From positions 744,001-808,000 of the forward strand of contig NZ_QNUM01000001.1 in the NCBI RefSeq assembly GCF_003574655.1: DNA of 64,000 nt, read 5' to 3'. A program made the translations under genes and the position numbers. Positions 43,157-52,267 of this stretch are shown piece by piece. Under the pieces are notes generated by a model. That model had not been told where the DNA came from. It did no database searches and saw only the letters and a list, made by a program, of their open reading frames with translations. This DNA comes from Cohaesibacter haloalkalitolerans. Its GTDB lineage: Bacteria; Pseudomonadota; Alphaproteobacteria; Rhizobiales; Cohaesibacteraceae. The number at the start of each line of letters is the position of its first letter. Within the stretch, counting starts at the first letter, position 1.

Positions 43157-44365
43157 TTACGACAGCTTTTTCAACGTATTCATAACGGTCAATCTTGTCG
43201 TGATTGCGGTGAATACGGCAATCAGCACAATGAGGGCGAAGGTGCCAAGGTAGGCGTTGGTGCCCAGTTGTACGACGCCGAGCAGGGCCTGCATCTGGTC
43301 GAGAGCGGCCGAGCCTTCCTGTGCCCGCAACAACAGCTGGATGATGAGGAAGGAGATCACCGCCACGCCGCCACCGGCCAGAGCACCCTGAAAGCCGAGC
43401 GTGAAGAATTTGCGCTGGAACTCACCGGCAATGAACTTGTTGCTGGCGCCGACGAAATGCAGCACCTCGATGGTTTCCTTGTTGCCCGCCATCGCCGACC
43501 GGGTCGCGAAGACGACTGTCAGGACCGTTGCCGTGATCACCAGCAGCATGATGGTGAAGCCAATGAAGATCGCCGTCTCGGCCATCGATCGCAGCCGTTC
43601 CACCCAGAAGCGGTGGTTGTCGAGGATGGCGCCGGGCACCTGCTCCTGCAATGCCTTGCTGAGACTGTCGAAATCGACATTGGACGGATCATCGATGGTC
43701 AATTCGATGAGACGGGGCACCGGCAGATCGTCAAAGGTGATGTCGAGGCCAAGCCACGGTTCGAGCAATGCGTTGGATTCGCTGGAGGTGAGAGCGGTGG
43801 CGCTGGAAATGCCCCGGGTCTGGCGGGCGATGCCGATGGCCTTTGCCAGTTCCCCCTCCATGTCGACACCTTCGATCTGGCGGATCTGGATGGTCGCACC
43901 GCGGCTGATGTCCGATTGCCAGTCGCGCGTGGCATCGGAAATGATCGAAACGGCAGCCACAGTTAGGGCGGCAAGGAAGCTCATGATGGCGATCACCAGC
44001 ACAAGGGCATGACCGGCGATGGTGCCCTTGGGCACGATCGGGCCGGGCTTCTTGTCGGAAAAGCTGAATTGCGGGGTCAGGCGACGAGGCGGTTTCAGTT
44101 TCTGGAACCGGCGGGACCGCGGCTTTTTCTTCTTGCCCTGCGGACTATCCGGCCTCATGGGCCGGGGGCCATCATTGGCACTCTCGGAGCCGTCTTGAGA
44201 CATGGCAGTGAAGTCGGGGTCGGAGGCCCTGTTTCCGGCGTTCTGCTGCGGCTCGAAGGGTTCCTTGCCTACGGGGGAGAGATTGGGCCCGATGCGAGGC
44301 ATGCCGGAAGGCATCGGAGCATGGATGCCATCGCTTCCATCGCGGTCTGTCGGATGTCTGGCCAT
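43157..44365 (-). CDS. ftsX: cell division ABC permease FtsX
   Basis: A 402-residue inner-membrane protein that couples FtsE ATP hydrolysis to activation of peptidoglycan hydrolases at the septum. It has a long cytoplasmic N-terminus of about 115 residues, proline-, lysine- and charge-rich (GKKKKPRSRRFQKLKPPRRL), longer than the E. coli one. Then come TM1 (about 118-140), the periplasmic domain (about 145-255), and three C-terminal helices with NKETIEVLHFVGASNKFIAGEFQ. The start at 44365 is 13 bases after the ftsE stop. Confidence 0.93.
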   Translation of the reverse strand: MARHPTDRDGSDGIHAPMPSGMPRIGPNLSPVGKEPFEPQQNAGNRASDPDFTAMSQDGSESANDGPRPMRPDSPQGKKKKPRSRRFQKLKPPRRLTPQFSFSDKKPGPIVPKGTIAGHALVLVIAIMSFLAALTVAAVSIISDATRDWQSDISRGATIQIRQIEGVDMEGELAKAIGIARQTRGISSATALTSSESNALLEPWLGLDITFDDLPVPRLIELTIDDPSNVDFDSLSKALQEQVPGAILDNHRFWVERLRSMAETAIFIGFTIMLLVITATVLTVVFATRSAMAGNKETIEVLHFVGASNKFIAGEFQRKFFTLGFQGALAGGGVAVISFLIIQLLLRAQEGSAALDQMQALLGVVQLGTNAYLGTFALIVLIAVFTAITTRLTVMNTLKKLS

Positions 44366-44378
44366 GATCTTCTCCTTC

Positions 44379-45038
44379 CTAGTCGTAAATATAGAGGGCG
44401 CCATCGTTCAACACGATGCGGCGAGCCTCGATCTGGTCCATCAGGCCAGTATCGTGGGTGGCGATGACGATGGACGTGCCGGATCTGTGCAGCTCGACGA
44501 ACAGGCGCAGCAGGCGGCGGGCAAGGATCGGGTCGACGTTACCGGTCGGCTCGTCCGCCAGCAGCAGCTTGGGGCGCGAAATCAGGGCACGGGCAATGGC
44601 GGCGCGCTGCTTCTCCCCGCCGGACATGACGGGGGGATAGACATGCATGCGATGGCCAAGGCCGACCCATTGCAACAGCTCGGCAACGTCTGTGCGATAG
44701 TTCTGTTCCGACAGGCCCTTGACCCGTAGCGGCAACGCCACATTCTCGAAGGTTGTCAGATGGTTGAGCAGGCGGAATTCCTGAAAGACAAAGCCGATCT
44801 GCCGGCGCAGTCGGGACAGTTCATCATGGTCGAGCCGGGCGGTATCCTTGCCGAAAACCTTGATCAGGCCGCGGTTCGGCTTGAGCGAAAGAAACATCAG
44901 CTTGAGCAGAGAAGTCTTGCCTGCCCCCGAAGGACCGGAGAGAAACTGGAAAGAGTTTGGCGGGATGTGAAAAGACACATCGCGCAACACTTCCTGCCCC
45001 ATTCCGTAACGCAGACCAACATTCTCAAAGCGAATCAA
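44379..45038 (-). CDS. ftsE: cell division ATP-binding protein FtsE
   Basis: A 219-residue ABC ATPase, partner of FtsX. It begins MIRFENVGLRYGMGQEVL, with Walker A GPSGAGKTS (35-43), VFQEFRLLNHLTTFENVALPLRV, signature MSGGEKQRAAIARAL, and LLADEPTGNVD. Length and motifs are exactly FtsE. It is divergent from the zinc-ribbon gene, with 237 bases between them. Confidence 0.95.
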   Translation of the reverse strand: MIRFENVGLRYGMGQEVLRDVSFHIPPNSFQFLSGPSGAGKTSLLKLMFLSLKPNRGLIKVFGKDTARLDHDELSRLRRQIGFVFQEFRLLNHLTTFENVALPLRVKGLSEQNYRTDVAELLQWVGLGHRMHVYPPVMSGGEKQRAAIARALISRPKLLLADEPTGNVDPILARRLLRLFVELHRSGTSIVIATHDTGLMDQIEARRIVLNDGALYIYD

Positions 45039-45275
45039 TGGTATCTTCCTTCCGGTCGTTCGTTTGCAGCTTGCATGATTTGGTGCCCCGATTCACCCGA
45101 TTTATGAACAGTATGATTGATCTTTGAGCGGGGCTTGGCAAAGCCTTAATGGCTGATATCCTATGTTGTGGATGATTCGATGACTTTCAATGCCTGACCC
45201 GGTGTCGGGCTGCGCGTGACGCATGTCTTCGCGGGGTCCCCTTTTACAGCATTCTTTTGCAGCAATGAAGCGCCG

Positions 45276-46613
45276 ATGAAGATAACCTGCCCAAACTGTG
45301 CGACAAGCTATCAGGTCCCCGATGATTATATCGGCGCCGAAGGGCGGTCTGTGCGCTGCTCCAGTTGCGGCAAGACCTGGCATGCGGAACCCCAGCCTGA
45401 ACCGGAACCCCAGCGAAAACCGGAGCCAAAACCGGAGCCTGCAGCAGCTGAGCCTGATGCTGGCAAGGAACAGAGTCAGGATGACATCGACGCGCTGTTC
45501 GACAGTCCTTCCGGTGGTGGCAAGGAACAGAGTCAGGATGACATTGACGCGCTGTTCGACAGCCCTTCCGGCGGTGGCAAGGAACAGAGCCAGGATGATA
45601 TCGACGCGCTGTTCGATAGCCCTTCCGGTGGTGGCAAGGAGCAGAGCCAGGACGATATCGACGCGCTGTTCGACAGTCCTTCCGGCGGTGGCAAGGAGCA
45701 GAGCCAGGACGATATCGACGCGCTGTTCGATAGCCCCTCCAGCGGTGGCAAGGAGCAGAGCCAGGACGATATTGACGCGCTGTTCGACAGCCCTTCCGGT
45801 GGTGGTGAGGAACAGAGTCAGGACGATATCGACGCCCTGTTTGATGCGCCAGCTCCGAAGTCAGACAGAAAGCCTGACAAGAAGGCGGATGCGCCGGACG
45901 CCGCTCCAAAACCAACATCAGACCCCGCATCGGACACTGCGTCAGGGGCGGGTGCCGCTGACATGGAGGCCGACAGCACAAAGGGCAATGCCTCCAGCCC
46001 CTTCGTCGTTACGGGCGATGGTGGAGAAGATTTCAAGTCGCCGGTCGTAGATCTTATTGACGCGGCTGCCTTTGAAGCGCAGAAGCAGGCTGCGCGGAGT
46101 TCCGACATCGAGACGAGTGCGCGCCGCAGGCAGCGCCGGAAGCGTTCTGGTGCGAAGAAGGGCAGCAGCGGGCCACGGCAGGGGTCTCTCAACAAGGAAT
46201 GGATGATCGGTGGTGGCGCGCTGGCGGCGAGCCTGCTGATTATCGCCGGGCTGTTCAGCTCACCACACTACTGGGTCAAGCGCATACCGGATCTGGCGTC
46301 GCTCTATTCCCTGTTCGGGACAACAGTGAACACGGTCGGCGTTGATATCGACATGGTCGACGTCCGGCTTGAGCAGAAGGCGGGTTCGCCGGTGCTGTCC
46401 ATCGAGACCGAACTGGTCAATTCGGGGACTGAACCTGTGATTCTTCCGTCTGTGGAGTTTTCCGTTCTTGGCAAGGAGCGTCTGGCGCTTTATTCATGGA
46501 CCATCGGCCCGGATCATGTGGGTCTGGGGCCGGGAGAACGCAAGCAGATCACGACGTCGGTTGCTGCACCAGCACAGGCAAGATATCTCAAGCTTCGCGT
46601 GTTCAACGAATAG
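45276..46613 (+). CDS. MJ0042-type zinc-ribbon membrane protein with seven SQDDIDALF repeats
   Basis: A 445-residue protein. Residues 1-36 form a zinc ribbon, MKITCPNCATSYQVP then RCSSCGKTW, with C5, C8, C28 and C31. A Pro-Glu spacer (38-60) leads to seven tandem 19-residue repeats at 63-195 (GKEQSQDDIDALFDSPSGG). A low-complexity acidic then basic linker follows (KRSGAKKGSSGPRQG). One membrane helix spans about 310-328, and the last 110 residues resemble the periplasmic DUF3426 domain of this family. The ribbon and C-terminus are ordinary for alphaproteobacterial FtsE neighbours; the repeat block is not. Function unknown. It lies 55 bases before hpt. Confidence 0.9.
   Translation: MKITCPNCATSYQVPDDYIGAEGRSVRCSSCGKTWHAEPQPEPEPQRKPEPKPEPAAAEPDAGKEQSQDDIDALFDSPSGGGKEQSQDDIDALFDSPSGGGKEQSQDDIDALFDSPSGGGKEQSQDDIDALFDSPSGGGKEQSQDDIDALFDSPSSGGKEQSQDDIDALFDSPSGGGEEQSQDDIDALFDAPAPKSDRKPDKKADAPDAAPKPTSDPASDTASGAGAADMEADSTKGNASSPFVVTGDGGEDFKSPVVDLIDAAAFEAQKQAARSSDIETSARRRQRRKRSGAKKGSSGPRQGSLNKEWMIGGGALAASLLIIAGLFSSPHYWVKRIPDLASLYSLFGTTVNTVGVDIDMVDVRLEQKAGSPVLSIETELVNSGTEPVILPSVEFSVLGKERLALYSWTIGPDHVGLGPGERKQITTSVAAPAQARYLKLRVFNE
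45462..45860 (+). repeat. seven 57-bp in-frame tandem repeats
   Basis: Each unit encodes GKEQSQDDIDALFDSPSGG. Copies differ mainly at synonymous sites (for example GACATC/GATATT, AGTCCT/AGCCCT), with a Gly-to-Ser in the tail of unit 5 and Lys-to-Glu at the start of unit 7. Unit 7 degrades into DAPAPKS. The core SQDDIDALF is present in all seven. Confidence 0.97.
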
Positions 46614-46668
46614 TCAGACCGGGCAAGGCTGCCAAGCGCCTTCGACCCGAAGGGAAGCCGGAAAATTC

Positions 46669-47193
46669 ATGACTGATACCATCGAAGTCCTCTATGACGA
46701 GGCGACACTCGCCAGCCGCAATCAGGAACTGGCCAACGCCATCGCCAAAGCGGACTACAAGAATCTGCTCGTCATTGCAGTCTTGAAGGGGAGTTTCGTT
46801 TTCGCGGCAGATCTGTTGCGGGCGCTCTACCGGGCCGGGGTGCCGCTTGAGGTGGAATTCATGTCCTTGTCGAGCTATGGCTCCGGCACCAAGTCCTCCG
46901 GCAATGTGAAGGTGGTGCGTGACATCGAGGTGATCGTCAAGGGGCGCGATGTGCTGCTGGTTGACGACATTCTGGAGTCCGGACGCACGCTGGCCTTCGC
47001 CAAGAGCCTGTTGCAGGAGCGGGGCGCCAACCGCACCGATATCGCTGTTCTGCTTGATAAACCGGGCAAGCGGGTGGTCGATCTGAAGGCTGAATATGTC
47101 GGGTTTGAGTGCCCGGACAAGTTCGTCGTCGGCTATGGCATGGACAAGGCGCACTCCTATCGCGAGGTGCCATTTGTAGGCTATCTTGAATAA
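46669..47193 (+). CDS. hpt: hypoxanthine phosphoribosyltransferase
   Basis: A 174-residue cytoplasmic purine-salvage enzyme that makes IMP (and GMP) from hypoxanthine or guanine and PRPP. It has VIAVLKGSFVFAADLLRAL, FMSLSSYGSGTKSSG, and the PRPP motif VLLVDDILESGRTLA with the adjacent acidic pair. The C-terminal KFVVGYGMDKAHSYREVPFVGYL is typical. The start at 46669 is chosen by homology; the upstream in-frame extension overlaps the preceding gene. Probably cotranscribed with the zinc-ribbon gene. Confidence 0.93.
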   Translation: MTDTIEVLYDEATLASRNQELANAIAKADYKNLLVIAVLKGSFVFAADLLRALYRAGVPLEVEFMSLSSYGSGTKSSGNVKVVRDIEVIVKGRDVLLVDDILESGRTLAFAKSLLQERGANRTDIAVLLDKPGKRVVDLKAEYVGFECPDKFVVGYGMDKAHSYREVPFVGYLE

Positions 47194-47358
47194 AATTTTA
47201 CGTTTATATTTCAGCTGGTTAACGGTGCCCTACAAAACACAGGCATTTTTTGGCGACCCCGTTTTTGTCATCAAACTGATGTGAAAATTCGCCTTCCTGC
47301 TCAATTTTCATGCCCGCTTTCGCTTTTGGTAAACCTTTTGGCTGTCAAATGGGAGCTG

Positions 47359-47379
47359 CAAGATCGGCAAAAGATCTTG
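47359..47379. promoter_or_regulatory. 7-bp dyad before the CpdR-like gene
   Basis: CAAGATC and GATCTTG flank a 7-base loop, ending 33 bases before the start at 47413. It could be an operator or a leader hairpin of the CpdR-like gene. Confidence 0.5.
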
Positions 47380-47412
47380 GTGTGATTAAAAAGAGTATCT
47401 GGGGGTAGGGTT

Positions 47413-47823
47413 ATGGCCCGAATTCTTCTGACCGAAGATGACGACGGGGTCCGTATGTTTGTGCAACGGGCATTGATGATGGACGGACATGACGTCAAAA
47501 CGGCCGAAGACGGTACGGATGCGCTGGACCTTCTGGTCGAGCATAAAGGGTCCTTTGATTTGCTCCTGACTGATATCCGCATGCCAGAGATGGATGGGAT
47601 AGAACTGGCCAAGTCGGCCGCGGGCAGTTGGCCCGAAATGACAATTCTGATGATGACCGGTTATGCGGATCAGCGCGAACGTGGCGAGGGCCTTGCTACC
47701 ATCGTGCATGATGTTGTCTCCAAACCGTTCTCGCTGGCCGAGATCCGCCGCGCTGTCAGGGAAGCCCTGTCTGGTGATGTTGCGCTCGGTCCCGTGTCGA
47801 TGACACATGCGATGTATGGATAG
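47413..47823 (+). CDS. cpdR: single-domain response regulator, CpdR-like
   Basis: A 136-residue protein made of one receiver domain without output domain. The acidic pocket is TEDDDGVR, the phospho-acceptor D54 in LLLTDIRMPEMDGIEL, then MMTGYAD and the conserved Lys in VVSKPFSLAEI. In Caulobacter and Sinorhizobium, CpdR proteins control ClpXP degradation of CtrA and other cell-cycle proteins. The sequence fits that group, but receivers are hard to name without a tree. The C-terminal tail (ALGPVSMTHAMYG) extends beyond the fold. Confidence 0.72.
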   Translation: MARILLTEDDDGVRMFVQRALMMDGHDVKTAEDGTDALDLLVEHKGSFDLLLTDIRMPEMDGIELAKSAAGSWPEMTILMMTGYADQRERGEGLATIVHDVVSKPFSLAEIRRAVREALSGDVALGPVSMTHAMYG

Positions 47824-47853
47824 GCCGGTTCGTCTGACAAGATGACCAAAGCA

Positions 47854-47885
47854 AAAGGGATGGCAATTGCCATCCCTTTGTTTTT
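47854..47885. terminator. bidirectional terminator between cpdR-like gene and lysA
   Basis: A 26-base perfect palindrome (AAAGGGATGGCAA and its complement), followed by GTTTTTG on the plus strand and TTTTGC on the minus strand. Confidence 0.9.
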
Positions 47886-47908
47886 GTGCGGTGGTTGCCG
47901 TGGAAGGC

Positions 47909-49180
47909 TCAGTCTTCCAGCCAGTCGGGCACGGTGTCCAGAGCGATGAGATCGTCATAGCTCTTGCGGGCGCGGATCACCTGCCACTTGTCGCCGCTGA
48001 CCAGAACTTCTGGCACGAGCAGGCGGCTGTTGTAGGTGCAGGACTGCACGGCACCGTAGGCACCAGCCGACATGATGGCGATGAGGTCGCCGGAGTCCAT
48101 TTTCGGCAACGGACGATCCTGGGCCAGAAAGTCGCCGGTTTCGCAAACCGGACCGACGATATCGACGGTGGAAACCGGGGTGTCGTAGGACGGTTCCCGA
48201 ACGGGCAGGGCGTCATGCCAGGCTTCATAGAGGGTTGGCCGGATGAGGTCGTTCATGGCACCGTCAACGATGACGAAGGTCTTGCCCTCGCCTTCCTTGC
48301 GATAGATGACCTCGGTTACCAGCACACCGGCGTTGCCTGCAATCAGGCGGCCGGGCTCGTAATAGACCTTGCAGTCAAGATTTTTGACGTGCTTCTTGAC
48401 CATCTCGGCATAGTCGCGCGGCAGCGGCGGCGGGGTTTGCGTCGTCTGGTAGGGAATGCCCAGACCGCCACCCAGATCCACATGGTCGATGGCGATGCCG
48501 TCTTCGCGCAGCTGGGTGACCAGCTCCTCAAGACGGGCAAAGGCCATATCGAATGGCTCAAGATGGGTGATCTGGCTGCCGATATGCATGTCGATGCCGG
48601 TCACCTTGATGCCCGGAAGGCTCTGGGCATGCTTGTAGACTGCGCGGGCGCGCTTCCATGGAATGCCGAACTTGTTCTCCGACTTGCCAGTGGCGATCTT
48701 GGCGTGGGTCTTGGCGTCGACGTCCGGGTTGATCCGGAGGGAAATCCGCGCTTCCTTGCCGAGCTCGGTGGCGATGCGGCTCAGATGCTCCAGTTCCGGT
48801 TCGGATTCGACGTTGAAGCAGAGAATGTCCTGTTCCAGAGCAAAGGTCAACTCGTGGCGGGTCTTGCCAACGCCGGAGAAAAGGATCTTCGAGGCAGGAA
48901 TGCCAGCGGCCAGCGCCCGGCGCATTTCACCTTCGGAGACAACGTCAGCACCAGCCCCAAGACGGGCCAGAACCTTCAGTACCGCCTGATTGGAGTTGGC
49001 CTTCATGGCATAGCAAAGCAGGGAATCGACATCACCGAATGCCTGGGAGAACACCTTGTAGTGACGCTCCAGTGTTGCCGTGGAGTAGACATAGAACGGG
49101 GTGCCGACCTCTTTGGCGATCTCCGTGAGGGGAACGCCTTCAGCATGCATGACGCCGTCGACATAATCGAAATAGTGCAT
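47909..49180 (-). CDS. lysA: diaminopimelate decarboxylase
   Basis: A 423-residue PLP enzyme that makes L-lysine from meso-diaminopimelate. PLP lysine K60 is in LCYAMKANSN; VSEGEMRRAL, HIGSQI, the glycine-rich DLGGGLGIPY, EPGRLIAGNAG and PVCETGDFLA follow in family order. It is the last gene of the argH-lptM-lysA group on this strand, an order conserved in rhizobia, and ends at the bidirectional terminator. Confidence 0.96.
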   Translation of the reverse strand: MHYFDYVDGVMHAEGVPLTEIAKEVGTPFYVYSTATLERHYKVFSQAFGDVDSLLCYAMKANSNQAVLKVLARLGAGADVVSEGEMRRALAAGIPASKILFSGVGKTRHELTFALEQDILCFNVESEPELEHLSRIATELGKEARISLRINPDVDAKTHAKIATGKSENKFGIPWKRARAVYKHAQSLPGIKVTGIDMHIGSQITHLEPFDMAFARLEELVTQLREDGIAIDHVDLGGGLGIPYQTTQTPPPLPRDYAEMVKKHVKNLDCKVYYEPGRLIAGNAGVLVTEVIYRKEGEGKTFVIVDGAMNDLIRPTLYEAWHDALPVREPSYDTPVSTVDIVGPVCETGDFLAQDRPLPKMDSGDLIAIMSAGAYGAVQSCTYNSRLLVPEVLVSGDKWQVIRARKSYDDLIALDTVPDWLED

Positions 49181-49294
49181 GACGATCTCTTCTATTCGGC
49201 CTCAGACGCTCCGACAGCGGTGACGGATGGGGCCGAGGAATGGGGGCAGGGCCTCTAAGGCCTGTCAATCGGGAAAGAGCTTCAGAGCATTGCT

Positions 49295-49543
49295 TCAGAG
49301 CAGGGGATCAAGGATGAAGCCGTCATCGGGTTTCTTGGTCGGCGTCGCTTCTTTGGTCGCGCCGTCCATGGTGCCTTCACCGGCAACTGGATCGTTGATC
49401 TCTGTCTGAGCATTGGTGTTGGGTGAGGGAGGTTTGAGCGGGCCGCGCACGCCGCAGGCGCTGAGACTCGCCATCATGGCCAGTGCGATAAGGCCTGTCG
49501 CGGTGGTTTTGACGACGGATTTTGAAAACATGTCATGAGCCAT
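49295..49543 (-). CDS. lptM: LptM-like small lipoprotein
   Basis: An 82-residue lipoprotein. The signal has a hydrophobic stretch (TGLIALAMMASLSAC) with lipobox LSAC, giving lipidation at C30. The mature start CGVRGPLKPP is the signature of the LptM (YifL) group, which helps the LptD translocon mature in enteric bacteria. The rest is a disordered acidic/proline tail. It lies between argH and lysA on the same strand, its usual place. The start at 49543 has an AAGGG about ten bases upstream. Confidence 0.85.
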   Translation of the reverse strand: MAHDMFSKSVVKTTATGLIALAMMASLSACGVRGPLKPPSPNTNAQTEINDPVAGEGTMDGATKEATPTKKPDDGFILDPLL

Positions 49544-49660
49544 CGCTGGATATCCCTTTTCTTCGCATGGTACAGATGGTGGCACCAACAACAGCGCCAT
49601 CGGGCTCGTCATCGGGCTGGCCGGTTCAGGTTTTGGACCGGCCTTGTGCCCTTTTGTTGA

Positions 49661-51061
49661 CTATTGCTTGGCTGCTTTTTCTTTTTCAAGCTTTTTCAGC
49701 CAGCTCTTTGCCTGTTTTTTGACATTGACCGGTGCCGTGCCGCCATAACAGGTGCGGCTGCGGACCGATTTGTCAACTGACAGCACCGAGAAGACGTCCT
49801 CGGTGATGGTCGGCTCGACCGTCTGCATGTCTTCAAGGCTCAGCTTGTGCAGCTCGATGCTGCGCTCGGCGGCCATGGCGACGAGGCTGCCGGTGACATG
49901 GTGGGCGTTGCGGAACGGCATGCCCAGCGTGCGCACGAGCCAGTCGGCCAGATCGGTGGCGGTGGAATAGCCCGAGCCTGCGGCCTTCTTCAGTTCCTTG
50001 AGGTTCGGCTCGAGGTCCTTGACCATGCCGGTCATGGCCGCGATGCAGAGCGACAGGTTCTGCAGGGCGTCAAACACCTGCTCCTTGTCTTCCTGCATGT
50101 CCTTGGAATAGGCCAGCGGCAGACCCTTCATGACGATCAGCAGGGCATTGAGATCGCCGATGATGCGGCCTGATTTTGCGCGCACCAGCTCGGCGGCATC
50201 GGGGTTGCGCTTTTGCGGCATGATCGACGAGCCGGTGGAGAATTTGTCGGAAAGCTTGACGAAGCGGAACTGGGCCGAGGACCAGATGACCAGCTCTTCG
50301 GCAAAGCGGGACAGATGCATGGCGCAGATGGAGGCCGACGACAGGGCTTCCAGCGCGAAGTCGCGGTCAGAGACGCCATCGAGCGAGTTGGCCGTCGGGC
50401 GGTCGAAGCCGAGCGCCTTGGCTGTCATGTGACGATCGATCGGGAAGGAGGTGCCGGCAAGAGCGGCTGAGCCGAGCGGGCACTCGTTCATGCGCTGACG
50501 GGCATCCTGAACCCGGCCACGGTCGCGGGCGAGCATTTCCACATAAGCCATCATGTGATGACCGAAGGTTACCGGCTGGGCACTCTGCAAATGGGTGAAG
50601 CCGGGCATGACGGCGCTGGCGAACTCGTCTGCCTTGGCGACAAAGGCAAGCTGCAGTTCGAGAAGCTGGACGTCGAGGGTGTCGAGGGTGTCGCGCACCC
50701 AGAGGCGGAAATCGGTGGCCACCTGGTCATTGCGCGAACGGGCCGTGTGCAGGCGACCGGCCTTCGGGCCGATGAGATCGGCAAGGCGGCTTTCCACATT
50801 CATATGAATGTCTTCCAGCGCACGCGAAAAAGTGAAGCTGCCCGCCTCAATTTCTCCCTTGATTGTGTCTAGACCATCTTCGATGGCTTTGGCATCATCA
50901 GCAGCAACAATGCCCTGGGCGGCGAGCATGCGCACATGCGCCTTGGATCCGGCAATGTCCTGGGAATAGAGTTTTTGGTCGAAACCGATGGAAGCATTGA
51001 TTTCTTCCATAATGGCGTCCGGTCCTTCGGAGAAGCGGCCGCCCCACATTTTATTGCTCAT
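49661..51061 (-). CDS. argH: argininosuccinate lyase
   Basis: A 466-residue cytoplasmic enzyme of the fumarase superfamily that splits argininosuccinate into arginine and fumarate. [54 protein letters not shown] and the signature [12 protein letters not shown] are all present. The C-terminus is lysine-rich. An in-frame extension to 51397 is rejected, since homology begins at 51061. It is divergent from tlpA, as in other rhizobia. Confidence 0.96.
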   Translation of the reverse strand: MSNKMWGGRFSEGPDAIMEEINASIGFDQKLYSQDIAGSKAHVRMLAAQGIVAADDAKAIEDGLDTIKGEIEAGSFTFSRALEDIHMNVESRLADLIGPKAGRLHTARSRNDQVATDFRLWVRDTLDTLDVQLLELQLAFVAKADEFASAVMPGFTHLQSAQPVTFGHHMMAYVEMLARDRGRVQDARQRMNECPLGSAALAGTSFPIDRHMTAKALGFDRPTANSLDGVSDRDFALEALSSASICAMHLSRFAEELVIWSSAQFRFVKLSDKFSTGSSIMPQKRNPDAAELVRAKSGRIIGDLNALLIVMKGLPLAYSKDMQEDKEQVFDALQNLSLCIAAMTGMVKDLEPNLKELKKAAGSGYSTATDLADWLVRTLGMPFRNAHHVTGSLVAMAAERSIELHKLSLEDMQTVEPTITEDVFSVLSVDKSVRSRTCYGGTAPVNVKKQAKSWLKKLEKEKAAKQ

Positions 51062-51153
51062 GATGCTTAGTCCATTGATCAGATCGGTAAGTCGTGCTGC
51101 TTTATGCCATAACAAGTCTGGGCTGTCAGCGCCTTTACTTAGAAAATGCCGAC

Positions 51154-51171
51154 CACTCCCGATCAGGAGTG
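51154..51171. promoter_or_regulatory. 6-bp dyad between argH and tlpA
   Basis: CACTCC and GGAGTG flank a 6-base spacer in the 159-base divergent region. A possible operator, with no independent support. Confidence 0.35.
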
Positions 51172-51220
51172 ATGATTTATCGCACCTGTAGGACAAATGA
51201 CATCGGAAGGGAAAAGATTT

Positions 51221-51835
51221 ATGTCGTCGTTCACTGCCTCTTTCAGGGTTTTCAGCTCTGCTCTGTCGCTTCTGATGCTTGGCCTTGCCGCTTTGCCTGC
51301 GGTTGCAGCAGAAGCCTGCCCAGAGGCCAGTGATAAGATCACGGCCATCGATCCGCTGATCAAGGGGAATGTGGCGGCGTTGCAGACCAAGGGCCATCCG
51401 GTGGACTTCAACGCTCTCGCCTTCAAGCGCGAGGATGGCAGCGCGGTGTCGCTTTCAGATTTCAAGGGCAAGACGCTGCTTCTCAACATCTGGGCGACCT
51501 GGTGCGCGCCCTGCCGTCAGGAAATGCCGGACCTGGATGAACTGCAGGCGACCCTCGGCGGCGATGACTTCGAGGTGGTAACTGTCAATCTTGACCGCAA
51601 GGCACCGGGCAAGCCGCGCGCTTTCTTCGACGAGATCGGCATCAAGCATCTGACGCTCTATTACGATGAAAAGATGGAAATCTTCCCGGCCCTGCGCTCA
51701 AAGGGCATGGCGTTCGGCATGCCGTCTACCGTGCTGATCGACAAGGATGGCTGTTCGCTGGCGCATATGGCAGGTCCTGCAGCCTGGGCGTCTGACGAGG
51801 CGAAGGCACTCGTGAGTGCGGCGATCGGGGATTAA
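51221..51835 (+). CDS. tlpA: thioredoxin-like thiol:disulfide protein TlpA
   Basis: A 204-residue periplasmic protein. An N-terminal signal or anchor ([19 protein letters not shown]) precedes a thioredoxin fold with C95-APC98 in [17 protein letters not shown], then [11 protein letters not shown] and [13 protein letters not shown]. Rhizobial TlpA reduces thiols needed for cytochrome oxidase maturation. The start at 51221 follows GGAAGGG; the ATG at 51197 is also possible and would add eight residues. An extra pair of cysteines (C33 and one near DKDGCSL) may form a second disulfide. Confidence 0.87.
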   Translation: MSSFTASFRVFSSALSLLMLGLAALPAVAAEACPEASDKITAIDPLIKGNVAALQTKGHPVDFNALAFKREDGSAVSLSDFKGKTLLLNIWATWCAPCRQEMPDLDELQATLGGDDFEVVTVNLDRKAPGKPRAFFDEIGIKHLTLYYDEKMEIFPALRSKGMAFGMPSTVLIDKDGCSLAHMAGPAAWASDEAKALVSAAIGD

Positions 51836-51906
51836 CCCCTCTGATGCAGGCGCGGAAAACATCCTGCGCCGGATGCTGCGAGCATGACTGTGGTTGTGTG
51901 GTGGAA

Positions 51907-52113
51907 TTAGGCCTTGATGTCGACGGACTGGCCCATTCCAGCCGGAGCTGCGCCGTCATTCTGCATGCTTTTCTGGACAAGTGTGTCAAGCATGTTGGCC
52001 ATGTTGCTGTCGGCGTTATGGGCCATTTTCATCAGGGTCGAGCCCAGATCCATGCTTGTCTGGGCAGCATTGGTGTAGGCCACGGCGGCACCAAGTGAAG
52101 CGACGTTGGACAT
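51907..52113 (-). CDS. YjfB-like putative motility protein
   Basis: A 68-residue protein. It begins MSNVASLGAAVAYTNAAQTS, has a helical middle (TLMKMAHNADSNMANMLDTL) and ends MGQSVDIKA, the pattern of the small YjfB/PF14070 putative motility family. Its function is unknown. The promoter holds three phased TTAA boxes on this strand, consistent with CtrA control. It stands alone between convergent tlpA and hbdA. Confidence 0.65.
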   Translation of the reverse strand: MSNVASLGAAVAYTNAAQTSMDLGSTLMKMAHNADSNMANMLDTLVQKSMQNDGAAPAGMGQSVDIKA

Positions 52114-52177
52114 GGATGCTTTCTCCCCACAACAGGTTCTGGTTTCCCAAAGATCCGTTCATTGTGCAGCCGTTTGT

Positions 52178-52203
52178 TTAAGGCAGGGTTAAGCTGGCGT
52201 TAA
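52178..52203 (-). promoter_or_regulatory. triple TTAA-N7-TTAA-N7-TTAA array (candidate CtrA sites)
   Basis: Three TTAA words separated by exactly seven bases each make two overlapping full CtrA sites. The nearest end is 65 bases upstream of the YjfB-like start, on its strand, within promoter distance. CtrA consensus is TTAA-N7-TTAA. Confidence 0.6.
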
Positions 52204-52267
52204 AAACATGTCTCCTGATATTTTATTGTGTCTCCGTGTGTCTGTTTTGCCGGATGCATCGGGCCAA

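Noticed and set aside
45276-47823. Zinc-ribbon gene, hpt and CpdR-like gene as a new signalling operon
   Set aside because: hpt is an ordinary salvage enzyme, 219 bases separate it from the receiver gene, and the order may be chance; kept only as a hypothesis under the repeat finding.
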